Program-made: the position numbers and the translations under genes
Notes under the pieces: model-generated
Database searches by the model: none
Told to the model about the DNA's origin: nothing
Seen by the model: only the letters and a program-made list of their open reading frames with translations
Part shown: one piece after another, positions 12,251 to 23,754 of the stretch
Layout: every line of letters begins with the position of its first letter
How positions within the stretch are numbered: the first letter of the stretch is position 1
Source of the DNA: Magicicada septendecula
Taxonomy: Eukaryota > Arthropoda > Insecta > Hemiptera > Cicadidae
Length of the DNA stretch: 64,000 nucleotides
Assembly (NCBI GenBank): GCA_034769895.1
Contig: CM068372.1
Coordinates: forward strand, 438,964,958-439,028,957
Reading direction: 5' to 3'

Positions 12251-15200
12251 TGTAACATGACAGATATAAGCATAATATTGAATGGCAATTGATCATTAGA
12301 ATAATGAAGTTATAATGTTTAAATTTGGAAGAAAGCATTAAGTTTAATATAAAGATTAATTAAATATTAGATTAATTCATAGCAACTGTGGAAAGAAATC
12401 ATTATTATAAAGAAAATCCAAGTTCAAGTAAAAGGAGTTACTAGTGATGAGTCATCCAAGACCAGTCTCATAACCAAAGGTTTTCAAGGTATAACCCAGG
12501 AAGGTAAAAAAGTAAATAATAAAGCAGTACTGAATATGACCAAACCCACAACGAGGAAGAATAAATAGAAGAGAAACCCTAAAATAAGCCAAGATCAAAC
12601 AACACAGGTGGTGTATTTCTGAAATAAAGAAGAAGATGGAGAAGATCCCAAGAAACCTGATGGCAACAAGAAGAAGATGGAGAAGATACCAGTCCTAGAA
12701 GGCAGGAGAAAAGAAGACTGATGAAAGAAGAAGAAGGCAGCATCCTGAAGAAGATGTCATGCTCTTATAAAAGACGCCCAAATCCCTATATCCCCAAAAT
12801 AAATATTTAAAAAATAAAAGTATAACGAATTAAAAACTACATGTATATAAATTTAAGAGAGAGAAGTGTATAAAGTAAAAGTTTCCTGTGAACTAAGATG
12901 AAACAATAATATAGTACCCATGGAACAAACCTCCATTGAAAAAACGCTAACCAATTTATTATGTTGATAAGACTATACGACCATTTAGCATTAACATAAT
13001 ATATAAGTGCAAAGTGAACCAGTGATAGTTTTGGGTATTATAAAAAATGAACCTTGTGTTTCATTCTTGGCAATCACAAACATTGGATGCAATGAAATAT
13101 ACATCTTTCAATGACTTGAAATGTGTACTGTGACAATATGTTGTTCATAAGACATGAATCTGTTTAAAATAACATTTTGTTTTACATGAAAAAAGAAAAA
13201 CAGATTTCATGATACTTTTCGAACAATTAATACTATTTATTTATTAATGACAGGGTACAATTCCCCAAAGACCATGTATAAAAGACTGTATAAAAACTGT
13301 AGAATCCTACTTATAATAATAGTTAGAAATAAGAATATAAATATAAGGTTTTTATGTATATAGTATAAGAATGTTTAAAAATGTTTTAGATATAAGGCCA
13401 TTTGTTTGGGTCTGAAACAACTAACATCAGAACTATAAAAATAGTTACCACTTGTAAATAGTAGAGAGTAATTAAGATGTTAGTTAGTACAAAACCTTTT
13501 TTATAAACCATGTTTCCATGTTGGAAATGGGGATTTTGTTGCAAAATGTCTGACTTGAAGACAACCATTTATTTTAAAAAATATTCTTTATTTTGTTTAA
13601 CTATTATTTGTATTGTAACTAATACTAATTGTTTTTGTGTAATTTGAAAACATGTTTAATTTATAATACTATATGTAAAAGTCAGAGAGGGTATTACACA
13701 TCATATATTGTTTGTAAAATATTTTATAAGAAAAATTGTAAAAAAAATCATAGGCCAAAAGAATGGAAACCAAACTTCATCAAAACAGAGAAATTGCTCA
13801 TTTAAATGCAAGTAAACAAAAGGGGTTTAGACAAAATAAACTTGAGATCAAGCCATATAATTGCACATACCATTTAGGAAGATTTTAATAAATTATATTC
13901 AGAATTATAAATAAAAATGAAAATGACTAAACTCAGAAATTTGGACATGGGAGTCATATATTCCAGAATAATGTTTCAGAATACAACTAATTCAATTAAT
14001 TACCAGAAAATAAGGGAATATGAACCTTTTAATACAATATAGGATTATTAATATTAAATATAACTGATAAAATGGCTGAATTTATATAATGACAGGAAGT
14101 AAATTTTGATGTTTTGACTTTTCAGAGTATACCAAACTGAAAATGAAATTACTATTTTTTGGACAGAAAACACTATAAAATGGCATTATTTAATCTGAAA
14201 ATAACCAGAATGAACTGAAAGATTAATTTAAATCACATCTAGTGAATAAAATTGACAAATAACCAAAGTTTAGGCATTCATATAGTGAAATAGTAAAGTG
14301 TACGCAGGATGTGAAAAAATATTTGAACAATGTTAAGGATAATATTATATGGGCTAAGAGTTTAATTGAAACTGAAGGAAACAGTTAGTTAATTATTGGT
14401 TTTTGAACGGTTAACATGACATACGTTTGATAACGTGGATAACCTAACCTATAATAGTCATACAAAGCGAGTGTATAGTGCGTTATTGTGAAATCGCGAG
14501 TGACTTGTAAAATACTTCTAAAACTATCATATTATAACAGAAACGATCAAGTAACACTCCATAACACAGAACAATATAAATCTACTCCGAAAAACACCAC
14601 AAAACACTAGAAAACTGTAGAATACATTAACTCAAATTAGTGACGGAATCGGAGAAAGTGTTTGAACCAATAATTATACGGATACACTAAATACAACTCA
14701 GAAACAGTACACCAATCACTACACAACATTTAACAAGAGATTTGCAGAAACAAGAACAGAAATATTGCCAGAAAATACATTATTTGGAACACGGCAGGAA
14801 CGAGCAACATTTTGATCGACTTGACGGCAGCCATCTTTCTTTGACAATTCCAGTGCCTCCTCTTAGTTCAACAGCTGTTGGGTGTTGAATTATTATTCAA
14901 CATTGGGTAAATTATTATATTTACAAATTATTATTCAATGTCTGTGTTTATTAATAACTATTAATTTGATTGTAACGTTATGCTTTTTAAATATTAGCCC
15001 GATTTCTCTGACTTTGGTAATAACTGGCTGTTTAAAGAACCCTATATAATTTTTATATCATATACTTGTAACTTTTTTCGATATCCTGAGAATCGATACT
15101 AATCGATAAGAGTCAATATTGCTATTACTTAATAAAACATTAATACTTTTCAATACTTAATAGTTCTTTATTTCTTCAATAATACTAATTACCAATAAGA

Positions 15201-15788
15201 TAATTCTAATTGATAATCTACAAGGACTTTACCACCCGTAAGTGAAGATAACCTAAAAAATAAAAAGGTAAACAAGTATCGATTGGTTTGAAGACAGTCT
15301 TATGAGTGGTGATAGCTTATTTAAAATATACTAAAACTTTAATAAAAATTTTCAGAAGAGCATTACACTGTTTAAAACTTCACAGCCCTATATTAATTAA
15401 TTGATCCTAATTAATTAATTAAGAAAATTTAAAAAAAAAAAATTTTTAATAATTATTTTTTTTTTATAAACATAATTTTTTTTTTTAATTTCCTTCAAAA
15501 CAATAAATTTTGTTTTGAAACTATCGGCGAAGCTGAACATATATATTCCTTCATCAACTTTACGCTACTCGACCGGTCTTGCTACCATTGGGACTCGACC
15601 AGCTGGGAAACTTAAGGAAGTGTTTCAGGCCAGTAAGACGTCGAGAGCCACACCAATTACACACCAATTAAACATATTACATTACAATTTACTTATTGTA
15701 TTACAAATTGACTAGCCCAAACAGTGGGGCTTGATTACATCAGAATCCATACATCTAACTCCAACATCATTAATTATTTTTTATTACA
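12251..15788 (+). repeat. Probable 5' LTR of right gypsy-like element (3.5 kb)
   Basis: Begins TGTAACATGACAG and ends TTATTACA three bases before the primer site, the same ends as the left copy. It contains a purine-rich run (12620-12750, GAAGAAGATGGAGAAGAT type) and a long A/T block near 15400-15490. About 100 bases near its 3' end (15670-15775) are absent from the left copy. No same-orientation partner is in the window, so LTR status is inferred. Confidence 0.55.
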
Positions 15789-15791
15789 AAT

Positions 15792-15811
15792 TGGCGCACA
15801 ACTTTAGGGGC
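15792..15811 (+). promoter_or_regulatory. Primer-binding site, tRNA-Lys-like
   Basis: TGGCGCACAACTTTAGGGGC, identical to the site in the left copy, three bases after the proposed LTR end and about 90 bases before the gag ATG. It partly matches the complement of the tRNA-Lys 3' end. Confidence 0.5.
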
Positions 15812-15901
15812 TTTAATTAGCGATTGGAAGACCAATACATTCTGCCCAATCACTAGTTGGAGCTAGGCAACAGCTACAAAGCCAGAGAATTTCAAGGGAA
15901 A

Positions 15902-17149
15902 ATGCAACGACGTGCAACATCTAAGAAACGGGCGGCGGAGGCCGAAAAAGAATTAGAAGTTGAAATGGACAATAAAGAGGCGACGCCAGTGGAGGTGGAA
16001 GGGTCATTACCCCCGGTGTTGTCCAAACAAACGGAACAACCGGAGATATCCTCACAGACAGGGGAGGTTAATCTCCAGGAGAAGCAGGTGGAGAAATCCA
16101 AGACAACGGAGGATAATCAAATGGGCAGGTACATGGAAGTGTTCTTGCAAAGGATAGAAGAGAAAATAAACCAAAATAGTAAGGAATTGAAGGAAGACTT
16201 GAGTAAGGAAAGGAAAGAAGATAACCAGTCCTTGAAAGAAGAATTAAGTGGGATGAACAAGAACATGGAAGAGTTGAAGGTAGACAGCCAGTCTTTGAAA
16301 GAAGAAATCAAATCCAGCAAGGAAGAAACAAATAAGAAGTTAGAAGAATTGAAGGAAGACAATCAGTCCCTGACGAAGAAGATGGAAGAAAACAGCAAGA
16401 AGATGGAAGAGAAGATGGAAGAAAACAGCAAGAAGATGGAAGAAGAGATGGGGAAGAAGTTAGAAGAATTGAAGGAAGACAACCAATTGTTCAAGGAAGA
16501 ATTCAAGTCGACCAAAGAAGAATTGATTAATAAAATTGAAAATACTAATCAGAAAATCGATGAAACCAGAAAGAAGATAGAGAAGAACAACCGACAATTG
16601 AAGGAAGAGTTGAAAGAAGATAACAAGAAGTTGGAAGAGAAGATGGGGGAGAAGTTGGAAGAATTGAGAGAGGACAATCAAATTTTGAGAGAAGAATTAA
16701 GAGAGGTCAATCAGGAGAATTTGGACAAACTGGACGAAAGAATGGAATTGTTGCGAGAAGAACTGAATAAAGAAATCACTGTTAACAAAAAAGCGATGAA
16801 TAAGAAGATGGAAGAAGAAAATATAATGGTCAATCGACAGATTCGAGAGATTGATGGAAAGTGCAACCAGACCGAAAAGGAAGTCCATGAGTTTAAAGAA
16901 GTGGTGAACATCAAGTTCACAAATATCGAAGAACATAGTCGTAGGAAGGTAGAAGAACAGAGAAAGGAAAATCAAGAAGAATTCGGAAAAGTACGCGACC
17001 AAGTCACAGAACGATGTAACGATATACAAGAGACCGTGGCCAGTATCACCGGTCAGGTGCGACAAAGCCGAGAGGAGATGGAAGCAATAAGGGCGGCACA
17101 GTTTGGTCTACAAAAGTGCACGAGCACAAGTCAGAAAGTTGGCGAGTAG
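15902..17149 (+). CDS. gag: Coiled-coil gag fragment, about 415 residues
   Basis: The first ATG in the long frame is at 15902 (MQRRATSKKRAAEAEKE), as in the left copy. After an acidic, Pro-containing N-terminus, residues of about 75-390 are almost entirely Lys/Glu/Asn/Gln with heptad spacing (for example EKMEENSKKMEEEMGKKLEE and KLEELREDNQILREELRE). The prediction is a long coiled coil that could drive multimerisation. The capsid-like domain of the left copy is absent. The last roughly 20 codons come from unrelated sequence beyond the element edge. By composition alone it resembles a myosin-tail or plectin-like host protein, but the shared leader and primer site identify it as element gag. 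Confidence 0.65.
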   Translation: MQRRATSKKRAAEAEKELEVEMDNKEATPVEVEGSLPPVLSKQTEQPEISSQTGEVNLQEKQVEKSKTTEDNQMGRYMEVFLQRIEEKINQNSKELKEDLSKERKEDNQSLKEELSGMNKNMEELKVDSQSLKEEIKSSKEETNKKLEELKEDNQSLTKKMEENSKKMEEKMEENSKKMEEEMGKKLEELKEDNQLFKEEFKSTKEELINKIENTNQKIDETRKKIEKNNRQLKEELKEDNKKLEEKMGEKLEELREDNQILREELREVNQENLDKLDERMELLREELNKEITVNKKAMNKKMEEENIMVNRQIREIDGKCNQTEKEVHEFKEVVNIKFTNIEEHSRRKVEEQRKENQEEFGKVRDQVTERCNDIQETVASITGQVRQSREEMEAIRAAQFGLQKCTSTSQKVGE

Positions 17150-17520
17150 ATTATATAGCGAGTGCTAGTACGATATAGTACAAGATTGTACAAGATTTAT
17201 AAGAACACTTCAACTTTACTGGAGTATTCTTTATTTTTAATACACAGAATAAATCACTATTGGAAATTAATTCACTACAATTGTAGAAGTACCCAACCCA
17301 AGAACGACCCTGAACGCCGGACAACAGGAGGAGATCATCTTCCATCGTAAAGAGAAGTGAAATTATTTGTTATAAACTTCAGTAAAAAACACTCATAAAC
17401 TTAAAGAGAAAAGAACTCGTCTAAATTAAATTTTTATGCAATTACAATATAAGAGAAAATGATTTTATGTTTGTAAAACAGTACTTAATTTTAGAGACTG
17501 TTAATTAATTTTATTTTGTT
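17150..17520. other. Flank of right gypsy-like element
   Basis: AT-rich sequence with no second LTR, no poly-A tail and no recognisable coding domain. It does not match the left copy. Confidence 0.45.
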
Positions 17521-17581
17521 AAAATCTGTATAATATTTACCTTATTCCGTCGTGTGACTTCGTTTTGCGTTTGGTTTACTT

Positions 17582-17613
17582 TACGCGTTTCGAGACATAT
17601 ATCCCGTCATCAG
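17582..17613 (-). ncRNA. Hammerhead-ribozyme-like motif (left arm)
   Basis: Minus strand: CTGATGA, then stem CGGGAT/GTCTCG (with GU or mismatch) around ATAT, then GAAA, the palindrome CGCG and TAA. This matches the hammerhead core (CUGAUGA, stem II, GAAA, short stem III, UH cleavage dinucleotide UA). A stem III of CGCG alone would need pairing between two molecules, as known for Penelope-type hammerheads. The flanks give only two or three pairs for stem I. Confidence 0.5.
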
Positions 17614-17765
17614 AAAATAAAATAAAAATTCACTCTTACGAGGTCGTTATACATTAAAATACAAATATTTAAAACGATCACACACATGCCCGCTTTGTGA
17701 TCGTTTTTAAATATTTGTATTTTAATGTATAACGACCTCGTAAAAGTGAATTTTTATTTAATTTT

Positions 17766-17797
17766 CTGATGACGGGACATATGTCTCGAAACGCGTA
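17766..17797 (+). ncRNA. Hammerhead-ribozyme-like motif (right arm)
   Basis: Plus strand: CTGATGA, stem CGGGAC/GTCTCG with ATAT loop (six pairs including one GU), GAAA, CGCG, TAA. It is the better of the two arm copies, because its stem II is complete where the left arm has one change. All invariant core bases of a hammerhead are present. Stem I is weak. Confidence 0.55.
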
Positions 17798-17858
17798 AAG
17801 TAAACCAAACGCAAAACGAAATCACACGACGGAATAAGGTAAATATTATACAGATTTT

Positions 17859-18022
17859 GTCAATAAGTGACTTGGATACCATTCCAAACATGTCTTTCAA
17901 GTTATTTTGTTATCAGAAACATTATTAAATTATTAGTGCAATTTAAAAAAAATCTAATAAATCCGAATCATTCCAATATTCGATAACCGACTACTTATTC
18001 TATGCGACCTTTTTACATCGCA

Positions 18023-18089
<67 letters not shown>

Positions 18090-20026
18090 GTAACAAAACT
18101 TAATTTTAACACACCCTTCAAGTTCGATGAAAAGTGTTCACTGTTGCGTTTAATGCAGTTTTCTGTTGCACCACATTTGTAATTGTGTTTAAATTGTAAT
18201 CAGCTTCATAGAATCAAAATAGAATCCAATTACAACAATATGTACAAGGGTTAATTTCTTTTAATATTGTGTACCGTAACATTCCGTACTTTTATTAAGC
18301 ACAAAACATTTTCTATACATTAACGTTATATAAAACATAAGTTTATAAATTAACGTTCAGTTCCTGACATACAAGAAATTTCTGCTGATAAAAATAAATA
18401 GTCCAACTGTAGACGGTATAAGTATAATTATTCAGATGGAGATGAGGAGGATAATTTTCAAATCACGACAGATGAAGAGTTTTACAACAGTTTTTGTAGA
18501 AGACAACAACAGGAAATACCAACAAGATTGTCGAGTACAACAAGCAAAAGACAATGTCAAATTCTGAAAATATCGCAGAAAGAATTTCTAAGGCGCATTT
18601 ACAAACGAAGAAAGGAAATAATTTGTATCTTTTCTGTCAATCATAGTGAAATCCAGAATCATATATATTCATGGAAAGTAATTTCCTGCATATTCCTGTG
18701 TATGGTAAATACAGTAATGACTACAAGTGTCAATAATTTGTTAAGTAATATGGTAATAATGTACTGTAAATTTGTATTGTATAATAAAATTGTACATTAC
18801 TGAAATGATTATAAATTAAGTTAAACGAGAAACAGCTCTGAACATTTTGAAAATCAAATACATCCTTAACGTGGTTTAAATTTTTGCATGGGCGTAGTCA
18901 AAGACAAAATTAATTTAGATAATTGTATGCTAGAAACCTACAGAACCAGAAAATAAATACCTCCTTTTTCCTTTCTCTCTTCAAGTAGTATACGAAAGTT
19001 TTACATATACGTTTGTGTTACATACGTATGAACGTGACAGAGTGTTGCTCCTTTCAGTCAAAACCACAAAACATATTGTCATAGCTGTAACAGTGGCATA
19101 ATCTATAACCAATTACTTGTGAGCATTCAGTGAAATATAAGAGATTTGTGAAAGCATAGAGAACAATGACTTGAGCATAGACGGACAAAGAGATCGTGTT
19201 TGTTTGTGACGGTCGCGGGGCCGATCACAATGTGTACCGAGGCATGCGACCGCAAGAGTGTCACAGTCGGCGGCTCACCTCTAAACCTAAATTAACGTGA
19301 CTTCCTTTGCTTTTCCGTGGACCCGACTCCCACCCGCCTGTCGCTCGGCTAACCACCTAACCGTAACGATTCTTTTTACTTACTGACAATGCACACTACC
19401 TGAAGCTATTTAAGGAAGAAAAGAAGAATGAAGAAATCGAGATGTGAAAAAAAATATACTGCTACTACTGTCCGTCACATTCTTGTGGTATTGTTTGTAT
19501 AATTACGTCGGTGTGTGTGTGTGTTGGTTGTTTGCTTTTAGACAGCCGGAAGTAGGTTATGTTTGTAACACTGTATGCGTCGAACCCTGCAACTGGCTGT
19601 CTGACAAGGAAACGGATTCCGTTCAGTACCATTCAAGCGGACAGAAACCATTAATAGTGATTACGGAGCGATTGTGTGTTTCCTGTGAGAACTGAAACGT
19701 GTCCGATACACACACACACCTACGCTCAGGTGTGTGTATGCATACGATTCACAAGGCCTTGGCATTTTTTAGAGGTCTCGACGCATGTTCCGATAAGTCT
19801 ACCATTTTTTTATTATATTTTCGTTCTGAATTTGTTACCGTTCTGTCATTATTAATTATTTAATTTTATATTTTTTACATCTGAGATAAAAAAATTAATA
19901 AATCCTCGCTCCATTATACACCATTATAAATCCTCGGCCATTTCTCTAGTTCTTATGTTGTTTCGCGTTTTTTGGATTTTTCGTTATTTTATAGTGCAGT
20001 CAAATCATAAGAAAGAAACAATTTTT
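17859..20026. other. AT-rich sequence with a GT microsatellite, no gene recognised
   Basis: Contains the (GT)n run at 18024-18089 and a modestly GC-richer patch around 19200-19330. The frames at 18528-18803 and 19444-19695 show no recognisable domain. Confidence 0.45.
18024..18089. repeat. (GT)n microsatellite
   Basis: About 32 uninterrupted GT units. Confidence 0.95.
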
Positions 20027-20620
20027 ACTTCCATGTTCCATAAGGAAACGGAAGTATGGTGATGGCGAAAATAATCGTCTTCGAGATAAGGGATGATTCT
20101 CATTGTACTCTATTATTCTCATTACATGAAGAAAAGTCATTTTCCGAAAAGTGTCTGTGTGTCTGTGTAGAATTTTTTCTATGTAGAACAATAACTGCCG
20201 CAAATTCAAACGGAAGCGGTAGTTTATATGCAACATTTTAAATTTTAACAAGAGTAAAGTACTTAATTTTGATAAATAAAGTACCCTGAAAAGAAAGTCA
20301 TAATAATCCACTGTAGAAAGGTAGATGAAATATCTATAAATTAAAAGGGTAGTTGAAGGGGGAGGTGGTAATATTCTATAAAGGAAACGATAGTTGAATG
20401 GAGAGGGGATAATGTTTTATATGTGTACTTCGTTATCGGCAACTAAGAAGTAGTTTCTATGGAAATATTTCATTTCAATTTGTCAAACATAATTTAAAAC
20501 TCGATCTACAAGGAACTTAAATAACTTGTTAGAAATTATCCAACCGAATTCAAGTAAATGATTTTAAATATAAAATCATAGAACATGGAAGTCATGTATG
20601 GTTCTCCATACCGGTATTCT
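20027..20620 (+). mobile_element. Helentron-associated (HINE/DINE-1-like) element, short copy
   Basis: The left end has a subterminal repeat ACTTCCATGTTCC followed by a small hairpin (CCATA/TATGG). The right end has the inverse GAACATGGAAGT followed by a terminal hairpin GTATGGTTCTCCATAC and CGGTATT. Between them are a GTCTGTGT-type microsatellite (20148-20166) and a shortened piece of the roughly 162-base minisatellite unit (AATAACTGCCGCAAATTC). Inverted subterminal repeats, microsatellite, minisatellite core and 3' hairpin are the hallmarks of Helentron-derived non-autonomous elements. No Rep/helicase is encoded. A large related copy lies at 48119-60271. Confidence 0.65.
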
Positions 20621-21149
20621 TCCTTCTGATACAAAAATCAACTTACTGACGTGCTGTGAAAAGACCAGGCGTCAGTGAAAAGTTCCTCTTAGACTATTAT
20701 TTATATAGTGTTGTCTATTACTTCTAAAAAAATTTATTTTTGCATATACAATACTCTAAGCACAATTAACCTGGTCTTTTTATCATGATACTGTGTTATC
20801 GGATAATGCCACAGCCAAAGTTTGTTTTCAGCAAAATAAGAACTGCTAATCTTTCAATAGAACGAGCGAAGCTGGTTCTCATATATAACTCGACAGTTCG
20901 CCATTTCCCTATCTATTTGTATATTTAGTTGATGTCTCGCGATAAGATTAGAATGCATCGACCGACATTCGTAAAACTTACCATCCATGACCACACTTTC
21001 ATCCCACAGGATACTATGGTTTTCAAGACCGATTGCTCAAAAATTAAAGGACGGGCGGCAAAAAAGAAGGGATCAAATTCAAATCGCAAAAATCCATGTA
21101 AGGTATCAAATAAAAGATAAATTTAACAAACATCTGAAAAATAATATTC
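20621..21149. other. No recognisable feature
   Basis: Two overlapping small frames (20929-21120 and 20987-21274) have no recognisable domain; the second runs into the LINE remnant. Confidence 0.45.
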
Positions 21150-21340
21150 ATCATCATCTGCAAGGATTAAAACAAGGGTGGTTTGTTCCAGTCTCAAACA
21201 GGCAAATATTAGAGCTGGTCACTCCAGCGCTTCCTCGGACGTCCCACACACCTCTCCGTCCCCTCGGCTTATAGTTCCATAGTTTTTTGGTGATGCGGCA
21301 GTTATCCATTCGGCAAAGATGTTCCCACGAAATCAGCTGA
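21150..21340 (-). mobile_element. LINE family A 3' scrap
   Basis: The minus strand matches the last part of family A (GGGACGGAGAGGTGTG region, encoding PRGRRG), followed by the 3' UTR (TTTGCCTGTTTGAGACTGG) and a short GAT tail at 21150-21158. It is joined directly to an opposite-strand LINE piece at about 21341. Confidence 0.75.
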
Positions 21341-21720
21341 TACTGGCTCGTGGAAGAAAGGAAAATTCGGATTGTAGAAATGATGTTTCTGAGAAGTGTT
21401 CAGTGCTGCTCCCTCCTAAACAAGAAACGGAATGTGGAGTTAGGGATACAGTCTTTGAATAAGATCACCGAATCGTGTAGAAGGGGATGGTGTTAACATT
21501 TAAACCGTATGCCACCTTAAAGGCTACCAGTAGTAATCTTAGCGGAACAGCCAATTGGAAGGAGAGACATCGGCAAAGCGAGGAGTAGGTGGATCCCGGA
21601 ATAGGCGAATTAGAGTGTATTTCTTGGAGTGGAGTTGGTAATGATGGTTGATAATGATAATGGTAATGATGGTTGATAATGATAATGATAATGATGGTTG
21701 ATAATGAGTTGATAATTCTC
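21341..21720 (+). mobile_element. LINE 3' scrap, family A-like, opposite strand
   Basis: In the plus-strand frame from about 21343 one reads VEMMFLRSVQCCSLLNKKRN, then IGKARSRWIPE, the conserved tail blocks of a family A-related LINE, with stop codons between. It ends in an irregular TGATAATGATAATG tail (21640-21712). It is most similar to the copy at 26370-26740. Confidence 0.65.
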
Positions 21721-22899
21721 TGTAAAAGGAGAGTAAATTAATGGTTTAATAGAGAACAACAAGATGTAGGAAAGATATGACTATTTAGAAGATAACAATT
21801 ACATTGATGTTACTATGTGCAATGGAGACTAGAATAAACATAACTAACGATAATGTGATGTATTTATAATATACACACACTTATTGTTTACTAATGGTAC
21901 CTATAATTTCAACTATAATTTGAAATCGATCTTTTTTAAGAATGTGAGTAATAAGAATTTTATTGCAAATCGTATGTATGGCACCTTTAGGCTATGAACA
22001 ATAAATACAATACAATAGAAAGTTAGAATAAACAAGACAGAGACAAGACAAAAATTCAGTGCGAACGAAATGAAAGTTTTGAGAACTGCACAGAATAAAA
22101 CCTTATCCGAAATAATACACAAGCAGAATTCTCGAATATGTGCGAAATTCAGGATGTGGGAAGTGGGACCGGAAACAGACGGAGAAGGAGCAACAAACAC
22201 ATTGACAGGATGGAGAAGACAAGATTAATAAAAATAGAAAGAGATGACTACTCTATAACCAACAGAAGATCAAGAGGAAGTTCTTGTAGATGACAGAGCT
22301 CATCTACCGGACAACCGACGGAGAGTAGCAGTGATCGATATTACCAAGGGAGACGAAGAAGAATAAAAAAAGAATAGTTTTCGTTGTTTCTAATTTAGTG
22401 CACGGTTGCGACGTCGCAGTGACGATCGTTTTGACACATTGCCGCGTTGAGACAGACATATTAATAATGTTAACAATTAATAATTAACACGCGTTGACAG
22501 TTAATTATAATCCGTATTATTATATTAATTGCACACGGTAACCTATTAATTACGAACAGTACAGTCCCAGACATACTCAAGCAGCGTGTCGCATTCTTGT
22601 GGCTTCCCTTCACATGTCAAAGCAAGAGTGGTACTCCAATGTACATATCTATGTCAGCGTGTTTACCTAAATATCTATACGTGTATACAAACACACAAAC
22701 CATCTATAAATAATGTTTAGATGTGTGTGTGTGGAGGGGGAGACTAAAACAGACTTGCAATTATAACGAGTTAATTATAAAAATTATTACCTAAATACAA
22801 GTATTTTCCGTTTTGCCAGTGGCCATTACTCTTGGCTGACAACGAGACGCATGTACACTACAGGCTTCGAATGTTGCAAAAAAAAACATAGCGTTAAGG
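21721..22899. other. No recognisable feature
   Basis: Purine-rich stretches at 22170-22370 vaguely resemble LINE C-terminal coding but give no convincing motif. The rest is AT-rich unique sequence. Confidence 0.4.
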
Positions 22900-23386
22900 C
22901 GGTCTACTTGATCGTCGTATGGTACAGTGGAAAACAAAACACAAGACACCAATTAAGTCACTAATCACCAGCTTTAATTATCACAATTAAACAGTTTGTA
23001 ATCAAGAAGATAGTCTCTTACAACAAATCAAATAAAAATTGTTCACACGCAATAAAATGTCAACTAGTATAAAACACAATTGTATTACAATTGTCCCCCA
23101 CGATTATAAAACACTTTGCCACAATAATTACTTTTCACTAATAACTCTGAAAGCACAGAGTAATCGCCCGACAATAACTCGCAACACAAACTGAAATGAA
23201 CGTCGCTGAGTACTTGTATTTATACCCCTCCGAAATAAAAGAATATTCCATACTACGCTTTAGCAATAAAAGAAAACATTAGAGCGTAATTAATCGCTTC
23301 TGGCACCGTCTAGGTAACTCGTTGAGAATCACGTACGCACACACATTACAGCCGGATTCCACTGGAACATTTGATAAACTTGTAGA
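22900..23386 (-). repeat. LTR-like interspersed repeat (solo), minus copy
   Basis: About 490 bases match 30761-31287 in inverted orientation, with scattered substitutions and small indels. The minus strand carries a TATA box (GGGTATAAATAC) followed about 25-30 bases later by an arthropod-type initiator (TTTCAGTTTG), and an ATTAAA near the far end. A promoter followed by a poly-A signal within a short non-coding repeat suggests a solo LTR. No flanking gag/pol is seen. Confidence 0.5.
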
Positions 23387-23754
23387 ACGTTCTTTATTAC
23401 GTAACATTTTTTCCGCATTACGTAACAATTGGCTACTACAAATCGGGGTTTACGGTTAACGCTTCCAAGAGAAAGTAGTAGTTGTAGGGCGAGACCAAAA
23501 TCTGGAGTTAGGGTTGAAGACGATGTAAAACACAAAACGGCATAAACACGTCGCTGTAATTGTAACCGAAAACGAAGGAAGCAGTGAAGATACGGCGTCA
23601 AGAGTGGAGTAAACAAACCGTGCTATTAGACGGCTACACCGCATTTCGTGAAGTGAAAAGTTCACAATCTTCGCATACGTAAGTCGAGAGTTGAAAGCAC
23701 AACCAACTCGCTATTCAACGGTATGGGAAATAGGTAGGAAAAATAAGTAATAAA
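23387..23754. other. No recognisable feature
   Basis: Unique sequence between the LTR-like repeat and a LINE remnant. No domain in the minus-strand frames. Confidence 0.4.

Larger units (their letters stand above)
12251..17087 (+). mobile_element. Ty3/gypsy-like LTR element, right copy (5' part only; broken)
   Basis: Plus-strand copy of the element at 1-5480, in inverted orientation. It has a leader/LTR (12251-15788), primer site (15792) and coiled-coil gag. Shared sequence ends at about 17087. No pol and no second LTR follow in the window, so the copy is incomplete. A sample of the leader differs from the left copy by about 2 percent, suggesting the two insertions are fairly young. The flanks of the two copies differ, which argues for two independent insertions. 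Confidence 0.7.
17521..17858. repeat. Long perfect-type hairpin with mirrored hammerhead-like motifs
   Basis: The left arm 17521-17682 and right arm 17696-17858 are almost perfect reverse complements of about 162 bases around a loop of about 13 bases. Outer ends are AAAATCTGTATAAT and ATTATACAGATTTT. Each arm carries one motif of the CTGATGA...GAAACGCGTA type, so the two motifs face opposite ways. No coding sequence. The high arm identity suggests a recent fold-back insertion or a hairpin kept by gene conversion. Confidence 0.85.

Noticed and set aside
1-17087. One giant fold-back transposon or Polinton with long terminal inverted repeats
   Set aside because: Gag points outward at both ends, the flanks of the two copies differ, the left copy interrupts a LINE at 5480, and no Polinton genes (DNA polymerase B, capsid, integrase) lie between.
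15902-17149. A host myosin-tail, plectin or golgin-like gene
   Set aside because: The coiled-coil frame resembles these only in composition. It shares its leader and primer-like site with the left copy, where the same frame runs into a gypsy-type capsid domain.
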